A stretch of 64,000 nt of DNA from Bugula neritina (taxonomy: Eukaryota; Bryozoa; Gymnolaemata; Cheilostomatida; Bugulidae): NCBI GenBank assembly GCA_964035545.1, contig OZ037768.1:24206819-24270818 (forward strand), read 5' to 3'. Under the pieces are notes generated by a model. It searched no databases and was not told where the DNA came from. It saw only the letters and a program-made list of their open reading frames with translations. Both the position numbers and the translations under genes were made by a program. Below are positions 14,115-26,709 of the stretch, piece by piece; the first letter of the stretch is position 1; every line of letters begins with the position of its first letter.

Positions 14115-14259
14115 TTTATTTATTTTACTTTGCTGTGAGTGGCACATTGTCTTTATTTTAATTGAATTTACTTCAAATCAATTGACCATAGCTTAGATTT
14201 ACCACAGATATTCAAGTATTATGGAATATTTCAGTCATTTAATTTTTAATTTCAATAAA
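14115..14259. terminator. Overlapping convergent poly(A) signals
   Basis: The coiled-coil gene (+) has AATAAA at 14254-14259, about 235 bp after its stop. The PRODH gene (-) has AATAAATAAATA at 14124-14115, about 350 bp after its stop. If both are used, the two 3' UTRs overlap in antisense by more than 100 bp. Confidence 0.45.
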
Positions 14260-14474
14260 ATAAAGGATATAAAATATTAAAAATTGAGTATTCACTAACA
14301 CATATTTTGTAAACAGGTTATTAGTAGCAAAATATAAAAAACTGTAAAAAGAAATTCATGCAACCAAATAACATCTGAAACCACTTCTCATCTAAAAATT
14401 TAACAATTAAGTATTACTAGTCATACAAGTGACTCGAAAGTTGGCTTGACTTAGCCATAGCTGCCTGCAAAACC

Positions 14475-17400
14475 TCATTTCCATACTCGTCTCCTGATTT
14501 CTTTATTCAGGAGTTGTCTTTCCTTCTTCACTTTATCCAAGACTCCCCTATTCTCTATAGCTCTTCTGCCCAGATAAGAAGTCATGATGTTTACTGGGCC
14601 ATATGGCATGCTTTTGTAAACAGGTATACCTAGTTCACCTGTGTATACATTACATTACTAGTTATAGCACCTGTGTATGCAGTACATACTATTTAGCACC
14701 TGTGTATGCAGTACGTACTATTTATAGTACCTGTGTATGCAGTACATTACTATTACTTACATTAGTATGTGAGTATATTGCTATATAGCAACTTGCTCAC
14801 CTAAGTGAAATGTTATATGGTCACACATGCCGTACAGCTGTCCAAAACACACAGAGCTCAAGGGGGGATTACTCTCAGATAACCTGTACAAATCAACATG
14901 TCTCTAGTAGCAACACGTGCAGTGAATAGCACACAAAATGCTGTAGAGTTGCCTTCTTTTTTCAAATCATAATCAAACTATAATGGCAGAACCGTCTTAC
15001 AAAGTCAAGTTAATTTCCTAACACAATGTTTTCCAATAAGGTAGGTTCTACTTACAGTGTAAATAATTGCCTCAAAGTCCCTTCATTGTGTGTCCCAAAC
15101 ATCACATCGATCTCTCCGTCTTTCCATTCACTGATTCTGTTTATAATATGAGCAGCTGTCTTCTCGTACATCAGAGTCGTGGCTTCGAATGTGGGGTTAG
15201 TTGGGTCTTCATATCCTATGGGAATATTCACCTAAACGTGACTAATTGAATACTATTTAACTGTGAGCAAACTAATGAACATGTCTTGTTGAGCTTTTCA
15301 TGCTACTAAGACAGATACTAGCTGTCTAACACTGTACTTTGATATGCGAGAGTTGTAGTCTCTTGAGTTTACCTCCTCATTCCAAGAGTTTGCGAGTTGT
15401 GTTGTTAATTCTTATATTGAAATAATTAGTCTATATACAAGTGATAAATTAAAATGGTTAGATACTAAAACAAGTGTTAACTGTTTTAAACTGACACCTC
15501 ACTAGAACTTAGATTATACTGCATAATATGCATACAACATATAACTAGCTGATGATACGTATATTAATGTGTTCTTGTGAAACACCATAACATGAAACTT
15601 CATCCTAATCGTTGTTTACAATTCAAATTCTAACTGTATACAGTGTATTACAAGCATAATATAATATATAAGCATATAATACGTGCATATAGTATAAGCA
15701 TATAATATAAGCATATAATAAAAGCACGTAAAAAGTAACACAACTTACTGTTAGACTCTGCAAGTTGTCTCTCCTGATCAAGATAAGCTCCTCTGACAAT
15801 TCGAGCACCGAACTTGATACCTTCTCTTTTACAATACTCCATGTCTCTGTCTACGTTCTCAAACGCACTCTACAGTTCAGCCACACAGAGGTGCTTATCA
15901 ACTCAACATGACGGTATGGCAGTAAAACTTTTAACTGAGGAAACACAGTTAATATATATTATTATATCACAGGAATAGTGATTAGCAGCAATTTTATGTT
16001 TGTTTGAAGCAATTTTTAAGCAACTAATAAATCCATCTTTTCCAAAAACAAGTTATTCTCCCAAAGATTACTTTCACTAACTTTTTGGGAAGGCAACTCC
16101 AAATGACCTTTAACTTTCAATATAAGCAGTTGATTTCTTAGCTTTTCATTCATTAGCAATTCCACTTTCATCATTTACACTGAGATATTTGTGGTCCACT
16201 TACTTTGAGATACGTCTGGTAAGTTACTAAAACGTTCACACTCTGACGATTGAACCTGCTCATCATTTCTACTCCTAGGATGCGTTGAATAGCCGGCTGG
16301 AAGTACGTCTGCTCAGCATCTATCATGACCTTGACCCCAGCAGAAGCAGCATACTGTAATAAGACACATACTATAACACTTGGTGATGCAAACATTAGCT
16401 TTGCTGTCTATAGAAATTCTTTTAGATACAACTTTTTTCCAAATTAGGAAAAAAAGGGCACTTGATTGTAGCAATGTTCCAAAGTAATTTTTCTATAAAA
16501 ACTGCAAAATTTTATTTTGTTGTTGTTTTTCAATACCTATAAAATATAAAAGAAACATGTTCATCAATTAATCAGCCTTGATGTTTCTGGCATTTTATAT
16601 TATGTGCTATAATTTAATGTTGAAGCAACTTCTAGACTTCATAGCAACTAATTTCTGTACCTCAATGATCTCTTCTCCTCTTTTTACTAACTTCTGAAGT
16701 TCCTCAACCTCTTCAGCTGTCAAGGATTTGCTGTCAGCTACGAGGTCAGAACTCTTGTGGTAAGATTCAAAGTCAGCATTTTTAGTATTACTCAAAATAA
16801 CTTGAGTGAGTTTTATCTGCAAAAGAAGTTTGTGAACAGTGAAAGCTTTCTACAGCTTTCTAACAGCTTTCAAGCCAAGCTAGCTTTACTTTTTACTCTA
16901 TTTTTAGCTCAATATTGGAAATCTAAAAGCTATCATGAAGTACTACGCCAAATGAATGATTTATACCCAGAGGTTGGGAGAGCAGAGGGCGGTTGGTTTG
17001 ACAGCGATATACCCCGTCTTGTTGGCAGCATCACTTGTAATATCAATGGCCTCTTTAAATGACTTTACGCTGCTAGCATAGAAGGGGTCATTGCCTAATC
17101 TGAAATATATTATTTAAAATAGAATCGTATATTTATCTCAATAAATAATAAAATGAAAAAATTCTTACAGGCATCAATTCTTTAATGCCTTTAATGAGGT
17201 TTAAACATTACAAGCAAAGTTCAACTTTTGGAGTATCAAAATTAGCTGTATAACTGATATCCAAGAAAATTGAGTATAAACAATTCTTAAGGAGGTAAAG
17301 TTGAAGTATTATTAGTGATAATGAAATATTATAAAATTTTAACGATTAGGTAACCCAAATGACATAACTGCAACAATTTTATATAGTTATATTACCGTAA

Positions 17401-18425
17401 AATTGTGCATTTATCATGGCAAAAAGATAATTAACAAATGATTGTGAAAATTAATTTAATAATTTAGGATGTTTACTTTGAGTCTGAAGATTTATCCTCC
17501 TCCAATGCATAGTATAGTATAGGCCCCACCCCACTGGCTAAGTAGTCTGCTATGATTGGCTTAACTGTCTCTTTCTTTTGGCCAATCACAAACTGGCCAT
17601 AAACTGTGGTCTGAAGCAGCTTTTCATGTAACTTCTTTCCTAGGAGCTTCCTTGAAGTTTTAAGCAGCTGCAACAATTAGTACAATGTTATATAACATTA
17701 TAATATTATATAATAGTACAATGTTATATAACATAATATAATATATTATATATTAATGCAGTAGGCCTATGAAATAATTATGTGAAAGATAATTTCACAA
17801 ATAATACAAAATAATATTTATTGCAATAAAATGAAACACAACATAGCCTAATATAGTAGAATACAATGTACAGTATAATATAACAATATAGTATATCATA
17901 ATGCAAAATATCAAAGCTTCATGCATAATATGATATAATACAATAAGTAAATAAAGCAATGTTATGATATAGGCTGTTTTATGAATTGTTTGAGATCAGT
18001 GCTATATCTCGATACTACAACTCCTTTTGGTGAATATACTCATAAAACATATATGCTTCAAATAGCGTCATTTGACTCTGTATAACTCAGTCTATTCACG
18101 TCTTACACAAACCTAAACATCACCACAGAACTGTCTCAACTCTCACCTGCTGATTGTGTCTGACAAGAACCTCAAAGGAACACAACCACAGCACCGTCGC
18201 AGCCCTAACCAGCTGTCGTCTGCTCTTACTCCTAAATACCGTCTTGTACTTATCCTCAAACTGCGTGTCAACTTTCTGTAGCAGCTCTTTGGTGTAGGAG
18301 GCTGATTCTGAGTGTCTAGATTGACATTGAGAGGCTGCTGGAAGCTTAGAAACTGTCCTGATGCCTTGTTGACGTGACGACACGCAATGCCTGAGAGAAG
18401 ATATAGCTGTGTAGTATCGCAGCAT
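14475..18425 (-). CDS. PRODH: Proline dehydrogenase, mitochondrial (complete, 9 exons)
   Basis: Exons in transcript order: 18425-18147, 17667-17477, 17099-16967, 16816-16661, 16353-16204, 15869-15749, 15215-15056, 14883-14801, 14629-14475. They join in one frame to 475 residues. The enzyme is the FAD-dependent proline (or hydroxyproline) oxidase that feeds electrons to the respiratory chain from the mitochondrial inner membrane. Family motifs appear in order: AVKPTAL, MIDAEQTYFQPAI, FGARIVRGAYLDQER, YEDPTNPT, FGQLYGMCDHI, and the C-terminal PYGPV...YLGRRAIEN. The last carries the paired arginines that bind the substrate carboxylate in PutA/PRODH enzymes. The N-terminus (MLRYYTAISSLRHCVSSRQQ) is basic and Ser-rich with no acidic residues, as expected for a mitochondrial presequence. 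Length is shorter than human PRODH. Proline versus hydroxyproline preference cannot be decided by eye. Confidence 0.94.
14640..14755. repeat. Minisatellite beside the last PRODH acceptor
   Basis: Units containing acctgtgtatgcagtac lie next to the 3' splice site at 14630, whose own upstream bases (minus strand gtatacacaggtgaactag) are a related copy. Confidence 0.8.
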
Positions 18426-18532
18426 GACTCTGTCCAGCTCGGAGGGAGATTGTGCTTAATCCTGTTAGTCATCCACAAGCTTCAATCAGCAGTCAGTCAG
18501 ATGTAGCGGCAGCCAAGTCAATTTGCTGCCGA

Positions 18533-18541
18533 CTTATAAAG
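18533..18541 (-). promoter_or_regulatory. TATA-like element upstream of PRODH
   Basis: The palindromic string CTTTATAAG lies 108 bp upstream of the PRODH start codon. Its distance from the ATG leaves room for a short 5' UTR. No initiator was confirmed. Confidence 0.3.
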
Positions 18542-18737
18542 ATCCCTAAATTTAATTAAAAGCTGAGAAGATGAGAGTAGAGATGCTTACTAGTTGGGGA
18601 CTGTATCCACTTTGTATAAACCCACATCTAAACAAACTTTATGGTCTGTAAAGAAATCGTCTTTTTAAGCAATCTATTTCATTTCTTCAGATGACCTTAG
18701 ACTACTAGACTGGACTACTCGCCTGAAAGATACTGAC

Positions 18738-18870
18738 TCCTATCCTCTTCTGCTGCCTTCTATTCTCTTCTGCTGCCTTCTATACTCTTCTGCTGCCTTC
18801 TATCCTCTTCTGCTGCCTTCTATTCTCTTCTGCTACCTTCTATCCTCTTCTGCTGACTCCTATTCTCTTC
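18738..18870. repeat. 21-bp array upstream of PRODH
   Basis: About six copies of tcctcttctgctgccttcta. Confidence 0.88.
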
Positions 18871-20088
18871 TACTGCTGCCTACTACCACCTGCTGACTCT
18901 GATCATTACATACACCAATCAGCACTCAGCCATCTCTTATCTGTGATGACCTTCAACTATAAGCCTGTCATTCTATTTCACTAAATCCTAAATTACTAAA
19001 CCATTCCGTCTGCAAATCTAGAGAATAGTTTGTGAGCTAACATCGTGTGAATCAATGGAAAGCACACTACTATTTGTTCAATGTGTTGCTTAGTTAGCTT
19101 GTCAAAGCTTTGTCCAATTATTGTGTATTGCGTTTAGTTTAATAGTGTTTATTTTTCACAATACAATTGGCTGTTAAGGACAATGAGGTAAAGTAATGCT
19201 CTGCCAGGGGCTGATAACTGCTGACCTAGAACTTTAATTTGCTTCTCATACCACGCAGAGTACAGGGTGAACTGTGAAAATGAAAATCTATAATTTAATA
19301 AATTTAGCAACTTGTTTTCTAATATCATAATTACAAAAATATTTATTTATGTTGCTGTCTATATGTATTTACTATAGAGTTTAGTTTTATTATATTGTAT
19401 CTAATATGACTGCAAGAAATAGATTTTAAATTGATAAAAAGTTATGAGTTCTAAGTGTGTTGCTTTTTATTTCTCTCCATCAATACGGTAGTAGAAATAA
19501 GCTAATTTATCTCCCAACAACTTGTGCAATGATATGACAGCCTATATATTGACCTCAACAATTGGCCTGTAGTTCACATTTATTATTTAAAGCACAATGC
19601 AATGTAGTAAATATATTGCTATACCAGCTGGTATACTGACATATGTATTATATTATTGTATTGCATTGTATTTGGTGTTTGACATAAAAACCACAACTTG
19701 TCAAAAATAAAGACCTGTATTTGACACTTCTTTCCATGCAGCTGATAATGTTGAAGCAACGTCAGGATAATGAATAAACAGAGATATAAAAATATATGCA
19801 AATCTTAAAAAATAGAAGTCAAAGCTCCATTTCATTAGCTGACTTGTATTAAAACATGTCTCAGTCAACATCTGGCTGGAAAATTCTAGTATATTCTAGC
19901 AAGTTCAATTTATTCCCAAAAGCATAGTTTACAGAAATGCTTTTATCATGTTTTCATTTTGGTGTCACCAATTCTGAGTGCTATATTCAAATATTAAGCA
20001 ACGATTAGCTAAAGTTGGTGTATTCACTTTGATATTAAATACTAGAAAATTCGAAGTAGAACTACGGAAAGCATTGGTTAGCAAATCT

Positions 20089-23000
20089 TTACGACATCAG
20101 AAAAGGGAAGAGTTGTGTTAGCAACTGTGCATACCAGTGAACACCTTCTGTTATATTAGTAGTATTGCCACAGTTGCTACATGATATCTCCCACAGACGA
20201 GAGTAAACTCTCACAGGAAGCAGAGCTAAATGAGCTAGCCAATGTCTGCTCACTGAAGCATAACAAGATGACGCGACGTCGTCCACAATGATATTGCCGG
20301 AGTAAGTTAAGGGTGCAGAATAACCAGTTTGAGTCACATGATGGGTGGAGACAACTTTTCTCGGAACCAATGTGTTATTTAGCTTTATAAATATGTATTG
20401 GTTTGGAGTTATATCTCTAGCAAATATCGCTGCCGAGTCAGCAAAGTTGTCAGTGGAATTGAGAGTCGCATACAGTAAGTGGTGTTCAGTCAAAGTGATC
20501 TGTCCTTCTGCATGTGTCTGTCCTTCTGCATATCTAATCTGTCCTTCTGCACATGTAGCCTGTCCTTCTGCACATGTCGCCTGTCCTTCTGCATATCTAA
20601 TCTGCATGAATGTCTGGCGTTTGTCTGACGCAATGTCTAGGAACATAAATACCTGGTCAGTAATTATTTTACCTGAGTTCCGCACAGCTGACTTCACCTG
20701 GTCACCTATTTTCAGGTGTCTCAGAAGTTTCTTGGAGTTATCCGACATCGTAACATACGAGTCGGAAGAAAAACACCCACCAGTAGAAAATGACGACAAA
20801 TCTTCATCTAAAAAGGAAATATAATATAAAATAAATACAAATACAGTATTTTATTATTATTCATAAAATATATTTAATTTAAAAAAATGGGTCTTTTCTA
20901 ATAGAGAAGTACGTGGTTGTAATTAATAGGAAAATAAAGCTGGGCACCAAAGCAAAAAGTTTATAAGCTCTTGAACCTTTTACAGCTGGCTATTATACGA
21001 GTAATATTCAACAGGAGAAGATAACTCCTAATATAAACTATAATCTTCAGTGTGTTGCCATTAATAATAATGGACTCACCAGATTTGACAGAGCAGTGAA
21101 TATGATGTCTACTCTCATAGGACACGTAGTCGAACCCCGCGTTGTATGCCAATCTCCCAAGTAGAGATAACTTCGCTCGATCTCTATCGCTAGTAGTGAT
21201 GTCTACGGCCCTCCCTTCGTAATGCAGTGAGTCGACGTCGTGTTCCATCTGCTCGTCCCATCCTTCAATAACTCTCAGCTTCACTCCCGGCCACTGGTTC
21301 ATCACCATGATGGCCAGACTGTCCAGTTTATCCTTGCACCTCTGTTTATATATATTAAATACCTCATGCATAGTATATTATATTATAGTATACAAAGTAT
21401 ATTATATTCTAGTGTATTATATCATAGTAAAGTGCATTATATTATAGTACTTGGGACAAATAACAGCTATTCAAGTTCATACGCACTTTTAAAGATAGTT
21501 GCTAATCAATGTCATTGAACAATGTTCCTATTATTTTATAATTAGAAGTAAGCAGTTTCACCACAATCCTTTGTCAGTTCAGCTTATCAAGTGTATAACT
21601 TTGCACTATATAATAGCTTTTAAAAAGTAATCAATCATTAATTCACATAATAATTATAACATTAAACACAAAGAGCATGCGAGAGAGATATTGCATAATT
21701 ACTTTTATAGTATTACTATATAAACCTTATATGTCTTATAATATTATTATATAAACTTTATATGTCTTATAATATTACTATATAAAGTTTATATGTCATA
21801 TAATATTACTATATAAACCTTATATGTCTTATAATATTACTAGCAATTTAAGTTATAAACTATATTATTAAAGTAATATTATGTTATTATATATATTAAT
21901 ATATACTTATATTATTATACACTATAAGTCATATTGCTATTATATGCTACAAGAAAATATTTTATTATTGTTAATAACTTAGTTGGATGTCAAAATATAG
22001 TGATCGGTCAGTCAAATATAAACAGAGACATTTCTATTATAATATAAAAATATTAGTATGCATAGTAAAGGGAATAATCAAATAGTTGGAAGTATCATAA
22101 TACCCAGCCTAAAAATATTTCTGGTTTGATGTAGAATTCATGCTAAAAGCCAAAAGAGGCCAATTAAAAATACTGCATCTGCGGAAGTATCTATGAACTG
22201 ATAATTCATTTGACCTCAAGGTCACCGTAAATAAAATATCGACTTTATAATTCAAAATATCCGTCATGAACTGAACTACAAGTGTAAACATTGTAACCAT
22301 CTTGTTGAAGTGGCCATGTGCTAGGATGTTTACACTAATGAGAATATGGTATGCATGACAAAAGGTTTTGTTCATCAAATCCTTTACAAAGTCTACGAGG
22401 CACAACCTGAGGTTGATACTTTGCAGCTGCATTTCTCTTCGCAATTCATCTCATCACGTCTTACTGAGTTTCTTCAGCTAACTATTTGTGTTTGAGTTTC
22501 TATCACATGCCATCTATGGTCTTATCAGTGAATTTAACAGATTATTATAACTTTAGTAGAGGTTATATATAATGAATAATATAAAGGTGGTGCGTGTCTT
22601 GTATTGCATCTTCCTATATTTTTACACAGAATATAATCCTTATAAATTGACTTGAAAATAATTGACAAAGTTGAATTAATTGTTATTAAAAATATGTTTA
22701 GAGAAACAACATTAAATTTAATCAGAACAAAATAATATTATTTCTAGAATGTTTTGAGCTCCTAAAAGCATTCTATCAGATTTTCTGCTATAAATCGTCA
22801 TTTTAGATATTTCATGCTGCAGTAACCCTCAATTTACTAATTACAAAAACAAATTAAATGTCTAAAATTTAAATTTAATTGAGTAACAATTATGTGCTGG
22901 TGAAGTTATGAACCCGATAGAATTAAACTTTCAACATGTTATAACTGTCACAGGTGATATTTCATACAAGTCCTTGTATGCAGGTAACATGTTCCTGTTA

Positions 23001-23845
23001 AGATCAGGTTTAATCACTCTGTTACACCTCCCCCAAACAAATACATGAAACATTTTTACAATTAAAAGACTCATTGGCCTGCGTAACTTTTTCTAATTCT
23101 ATTGCATTGAGAAAAACTGATTGTAGCTAATGATGCATGTCGTGAAGCCATGAACCATGAAACTTTTAGATTTGTACATAAAATAATATTAACTGATTCC
23201 TCACCCATAGAGTTACGCTATAATCTGTTTTGAATATTTGTGTTTCTTAGTTTTTATCAGACTTAAGTTAACAAAGTCATATATAGTATGTTCATACAGT
23301 TTGTATGAAACTATAGCATGTTACATTTTAACCACAATTTTAGCGTATTATGCTGCAATAGTCAAATAATAACATTAATATGCTATGTTATACTATATTA
23401 TATTATACAATAAATCATTATGTAAAATCTCATTCTATATTACAATATGTACTCATGTTATTTGCTGTGCTAGCCAACACATGTCTGCTGTTATATACAA
23501 GCTGGAAGACATTGTTCAACTACAAGTCACATGACCCACCTGAGTCATCACCCTGTCAGCACCGGTTCTCTCCTCATCTTTAAACAGGATGTCAACATTC
23601 TGATTCTCCACCAGCTCCTTGAACTCCGGGCTGTCTCTCGTGATACGACCTCTAGTTGACCCTGAAGCAGAGACCGACAGCTCTGACCGACTCGGGATGT
23701 ACTCTCCGTATATCATTGGCTCCATGTTGCTGTTTCTACCGGGTCTTACAGACGTCCTTCCGCTAGACATGCACCCGTCTGCTGACCCTAACATCAGCAG
23801 AACACACGCAGAAGAGCTCAGCAAAGTTAACATGGCTGACAGCAT
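20089..23845 (-). CDS. hh: Hedgehog morphogen precursor (complete, 3 exons)
   Basis: Exons: 23845-23540, 21341-21080, 20807-20089, joining to 428 residues. Residues 1-24 are a signal peptide ending LMLGSADG; Cys25 is the likely palmitoylated N-terminus. The signalling domain is highly conserved: TGADRVMTQ, then in exon 2 [42 protein letters not shown], including the zinc and calcium ligands. The middle exon is 262 nt, the same length as in vertebrate SHH. The autoprocessing (Hint) domain starts at GG-CF (Gly200/Cys201), where cholesterol is attached, with Asp247, Thr296 and His299 in the expected motifs, and ends with [23 protein letters not shown]. Oddities: the usual CGPGRG motif after the signal peptide is not present (the sequence there is GCMSSGRT), and a 7-residue tandem repeat is inserted at about residues 260-292 of Hint. 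Confidence 0.97.
20500..20605 (-). repeat. In-frame 21-bp repeat inside the Hedgehog Hint domain
   Basis: Five copies of a unit encoding (Y/C)AEGQ plus two variable residues (AT, IR, TH, IT) lie just before the conserved LTEHHLLYA strand. Four units are 21 bp and one is 18 bp, so the frame is kept. The insertion sits in a surface turn between conserved strands. Confidence 0.92.
21715..21850. repeat. About 31-bp AT-rich array in hedgehog intron 1
   Basis: Four copies of atatgtcttataatattact with actatataaa. Confidence 0.8.
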
Positions 23846-24000
23846 TGTCTTCTCACTCCTGGACAGAGTTTATAAAACAGACTTTTGTTGAAATCACTTG
23901 AGAGTAGATTAAACAAAACCTCTTTATGATAACTTTGAGATACTGTAGGAGTAGTTGAGGAGCTCTACACTTGAAATGGTTTGTGTGAAGTCTTCACTGC

Positions 24001-24008
24001 TTTATATA
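24001..24008 (-). promoter_or_regulatory. TATA box of hedgehog
   Basis: TATATAAA on the minus strand, about 155 bp upstream of the hedgehog start codon. This is the only good TATA match in the near 5' flank. The transcription start is inferred near 23970. Confidence 0.45.
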
Positions 24009-24668
24009 GGCTCTACACCTGCAGCTCTGAGTGAACAATCAATGGAGTGGGGTACGCAGTGCCCTCTATTGATTATTATGCATATCTGTATTAGTGTTAA
24101 TGTATAGCCCAAATATCAAAGCTTTTCCATCGAATTTGGGACTTTTTCCGTTAAGGTTTCTAATTGAAAAAAAAGCTTCAGGAAATTGTTTTGCATAATA
24201 TTTACTAGTCTATAATGAGTTAACAAGTTGTTTTAATGTGGTTTTGGGTACATCCAACATTACTTCCATGTGTAAATGTACAAAATGACATATTTTATTA
24301 CTTTCTGATATGCACCTTTCTCTATACTTACTTTTCTTAAAAATCAGCATTTTTTAGAGTTTTAGTGTTTGAAGAAGTTGTGCAACAGTTTCTATTTCTA
24401 GTTTCTATTATGCGTTTTGTTTACTTCGGATTGCTATGAAGACGTGAATTACTGCTTCCAATCTCGAATGATGCCATCAGCAGCAGCAGTAACAGAAATT
24501 TACAGGCCTTACTCATGCTGCCAAGAATCTATAAATAGCCTCATGTCATCTGCTCGCTCTGCACACAACTGCATCTGTTTACACAACGAGACATTGTCAT
24601 TAACTTTCACTCCATTGTTTACTAATTAACATATAATACAGGTCAATAAACTTGATGTGATTTATTCA

Positions 24669-24936
24669 TCAGCCAGTGTTTAGGAGCACCGAGTGGGGAG
24701 TGTCAGTTGGTTTGAGACAGGCTGGGGGTCTCCACCTCCTATGGCCAATAGTGTCCCTGACCACCTCGGGGAGAGAGGGTCTTTCCAGAGAGTCAATACA
24801 GATAGACACGGCTGAATGAAAGAATTGATTTCCTGTTAAACACGAGGTATTCGGAACTCACAGTATAACACTCTATGACGGCTGCATAGGAGGTGAAGGG
24901 GTTCTGTTTACAGTAATACCTGAGTTCCTTTAAATG
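24669..24936 (-). CDS. Possible last two exons of an unrecognised gene
   Basis: Two GC-richer segments stand out on the minus strand. Segment one, 24936-24862, encodes HLKELRYYCKQNPFTSYAAV then IECYT and ends at a good donor, ACT|GTGAGT. Segment two starts at 24811 after a clean acceptor (tttctttcattcag). Following phase, it reads 43 codons to a TAA at 24680; one frame over it reads VSICIDSLERPSLPEVVRDT and on to a TGA at 24669. AATAAA follows three bases after that TGA (24666-24661), which fits a 3' gene end. I recognise no domain and could not find upstream exons, so this could be a gene end, an alternative exon set or a decayed gene. Confidence 0.3.
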
Positions 24937-26709
24937 CTTGTAGATGAGGGGTGGTGATCAAACCGTTTCAAACTCTAGAACAACACTGATTGGTCTGAGC
25001 CAAGTAGGAAAATAGCGAAAACTATCAGACTTAGTCGTATCTATTGCTTCTATATACTTACTTACTACTCACTTTATTACTTAAATTTTAGCAGAATATT
25101 TGCACAAAGTTGTGAGCTGTGAAAATATAACTAAATGGGTAAGATAAATTAGTCTACAGTATTAATGCTGAACTTTCCAAGTTAAAACTTTAAGCAAATT
25201 AAAGATAGCATAAGTATTCATTCTGGTGACATATCTAGCTAATTTCTAGCCCGCAGACATTGCAGACAATAGGATAAACAGCAAGGTACGGTGGACCTAA
25301 GGCTATATAGAAGAGGAAACACCGTGAGGGAAGACCAACTGAGTGAAAATCACTGAAACCTATCAACATGAGTCATTCATATTCACTGACTTCGAATTAG
25401 AGCAGAGAAGTCCGAGGGGTTTATAGACTTCCACATCAGTAGACATCAATGTACTCAGCAAACAGCTGTTCAGTTTGTCCACTGATGTTCATTATACAGG
25501 TTGATTATTGATTCAAATATATAATGCTTTCAAAGTAAATGCTGTTGTGTGAAAAGATAAATACATAAATATATAAACATTCTCTATTGAATAGATAGGT
25601 ACTGTATAGAGTTATTATTTGAATTCAAACTGAAGCCAACCTATATTCACTATATAAACACAATCTACATTTTAGTTATTAAATCTACATTAACATAAGT
25701 GTTTTGGTAAGACAAGCTATAAAAATTGAAAGTGTGCCTATAAACCGATTTTTAGGATTAAGGGATATAAATTTATAATGGTGCGTTTTGTTAAAAATAT
25801 GTTTAGTTAAATTATAAATATTATATTATAACCGTTGGTTACCATTTGACTGCTAATAATATTGTTACATGTTGATTGTGGAGCATATTACCAGTCATTT
25901 ATTCAGCATTTCTTTCAAACATCTTGTTATTGTGACTAAACAAGGTGTTATTAAAGCTGTACACAGATAAACTAACCCTTTATCTATATATTCATCATAC
26001 AGTCACACCATATCTATGATGAAGCTAGAGTTGGTATTTCACGTTTGTTTCCCATAGTAAGTTTTTTCAGAAATGTACCTTTAATTCCACGCAATGAGAG
26101 AGACAGCCCGGTGGAGATAACAATATGTAAACAACGAGAGTAATATTGTGAATGCTGATAACATTATACAGGGAGTCTAATCACTCGCCCCTTCACTTGA
26201 GTATAATATAAGATAGTTTTTCAGGCTGTAGATGTGCCTTTCTATACCCTGACCTCTTTTTTGTTGTTCAATAAATCTCACATGCAACTCAAACTCGGCA
26301 TGTAAACCACGACACACTTTCCCTTCTAATGAAATACAAGATTTTCTCTTCAAAGTATTGTTAGCCTATTCATATTGTATAAGTCAATGAGATATGATTT
26401 TAAATATAAGTTTTGTATTGAATATAAAATCATCTACAAGAAGTTACATAATAGCAAACGGAATAATTTATTAGGTGAAAAGTGATTTCTATTTTATGAC
26501 TATATGTTGTCCTTACACAGTATCCTATTGTACCATATCATATCATATAGTATCATATCATACCATATAATATAATACCATATTCCATTGCATCATATAA
26601 TACTACATAATATCGTATCGTACCATAGTATATCAACAAGAAATAATAAATTTTATGAAACGTATTAAAGATATCATCGTCTCTGGTAAACTTGAAGTCA
26701 GCCAATGAG

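Larger units (their letters stand above)
18426..20088. other. Intergenic, PRODH 5' flank to hedgehog 3' end
   Basis: I see no exon here. It holds a roughly 21-bp minisatellite at 18738-18870, AT-rich sequence, and on the minus strand an AATAAA at 19914-19909, about 175 bp after the hedgehog stop, which is the likely poly(A) signal of that gene. Confidence 0.5.
23846..26709. other. Intergenic between hedgehog and the four-TM gene
   Basis: Apart from the hedgehog promoter region and the two possible exons near 24.7-24.9 kb, I see only AT-rich unique sequence. An AATAAA on the minus strand at 26472-26467 could be the poly(A) signal of the next gene, about 240 bp after its stop. Confidence 0.4.

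Noticed and set aside
15215-15231. PRODH exon start at the acceptor before GTGAATATT
   Set aside because: It leaves a frame conflict with the preceding exon; the acceptor ending ttcccatag at 15216 restores the frame and the family spacing before YEDPTNPT.
22109-22444. 111-residue minus-strand open frame in hedgehog intron 1
   Set aside because: AT-rich, no recognisable domain and no splice or start context.
24417-24629. 70-residue plus-strand open frame upstream of hedgehog
   Set aside because: No motif, and no splice or poly(A) context on that strand.
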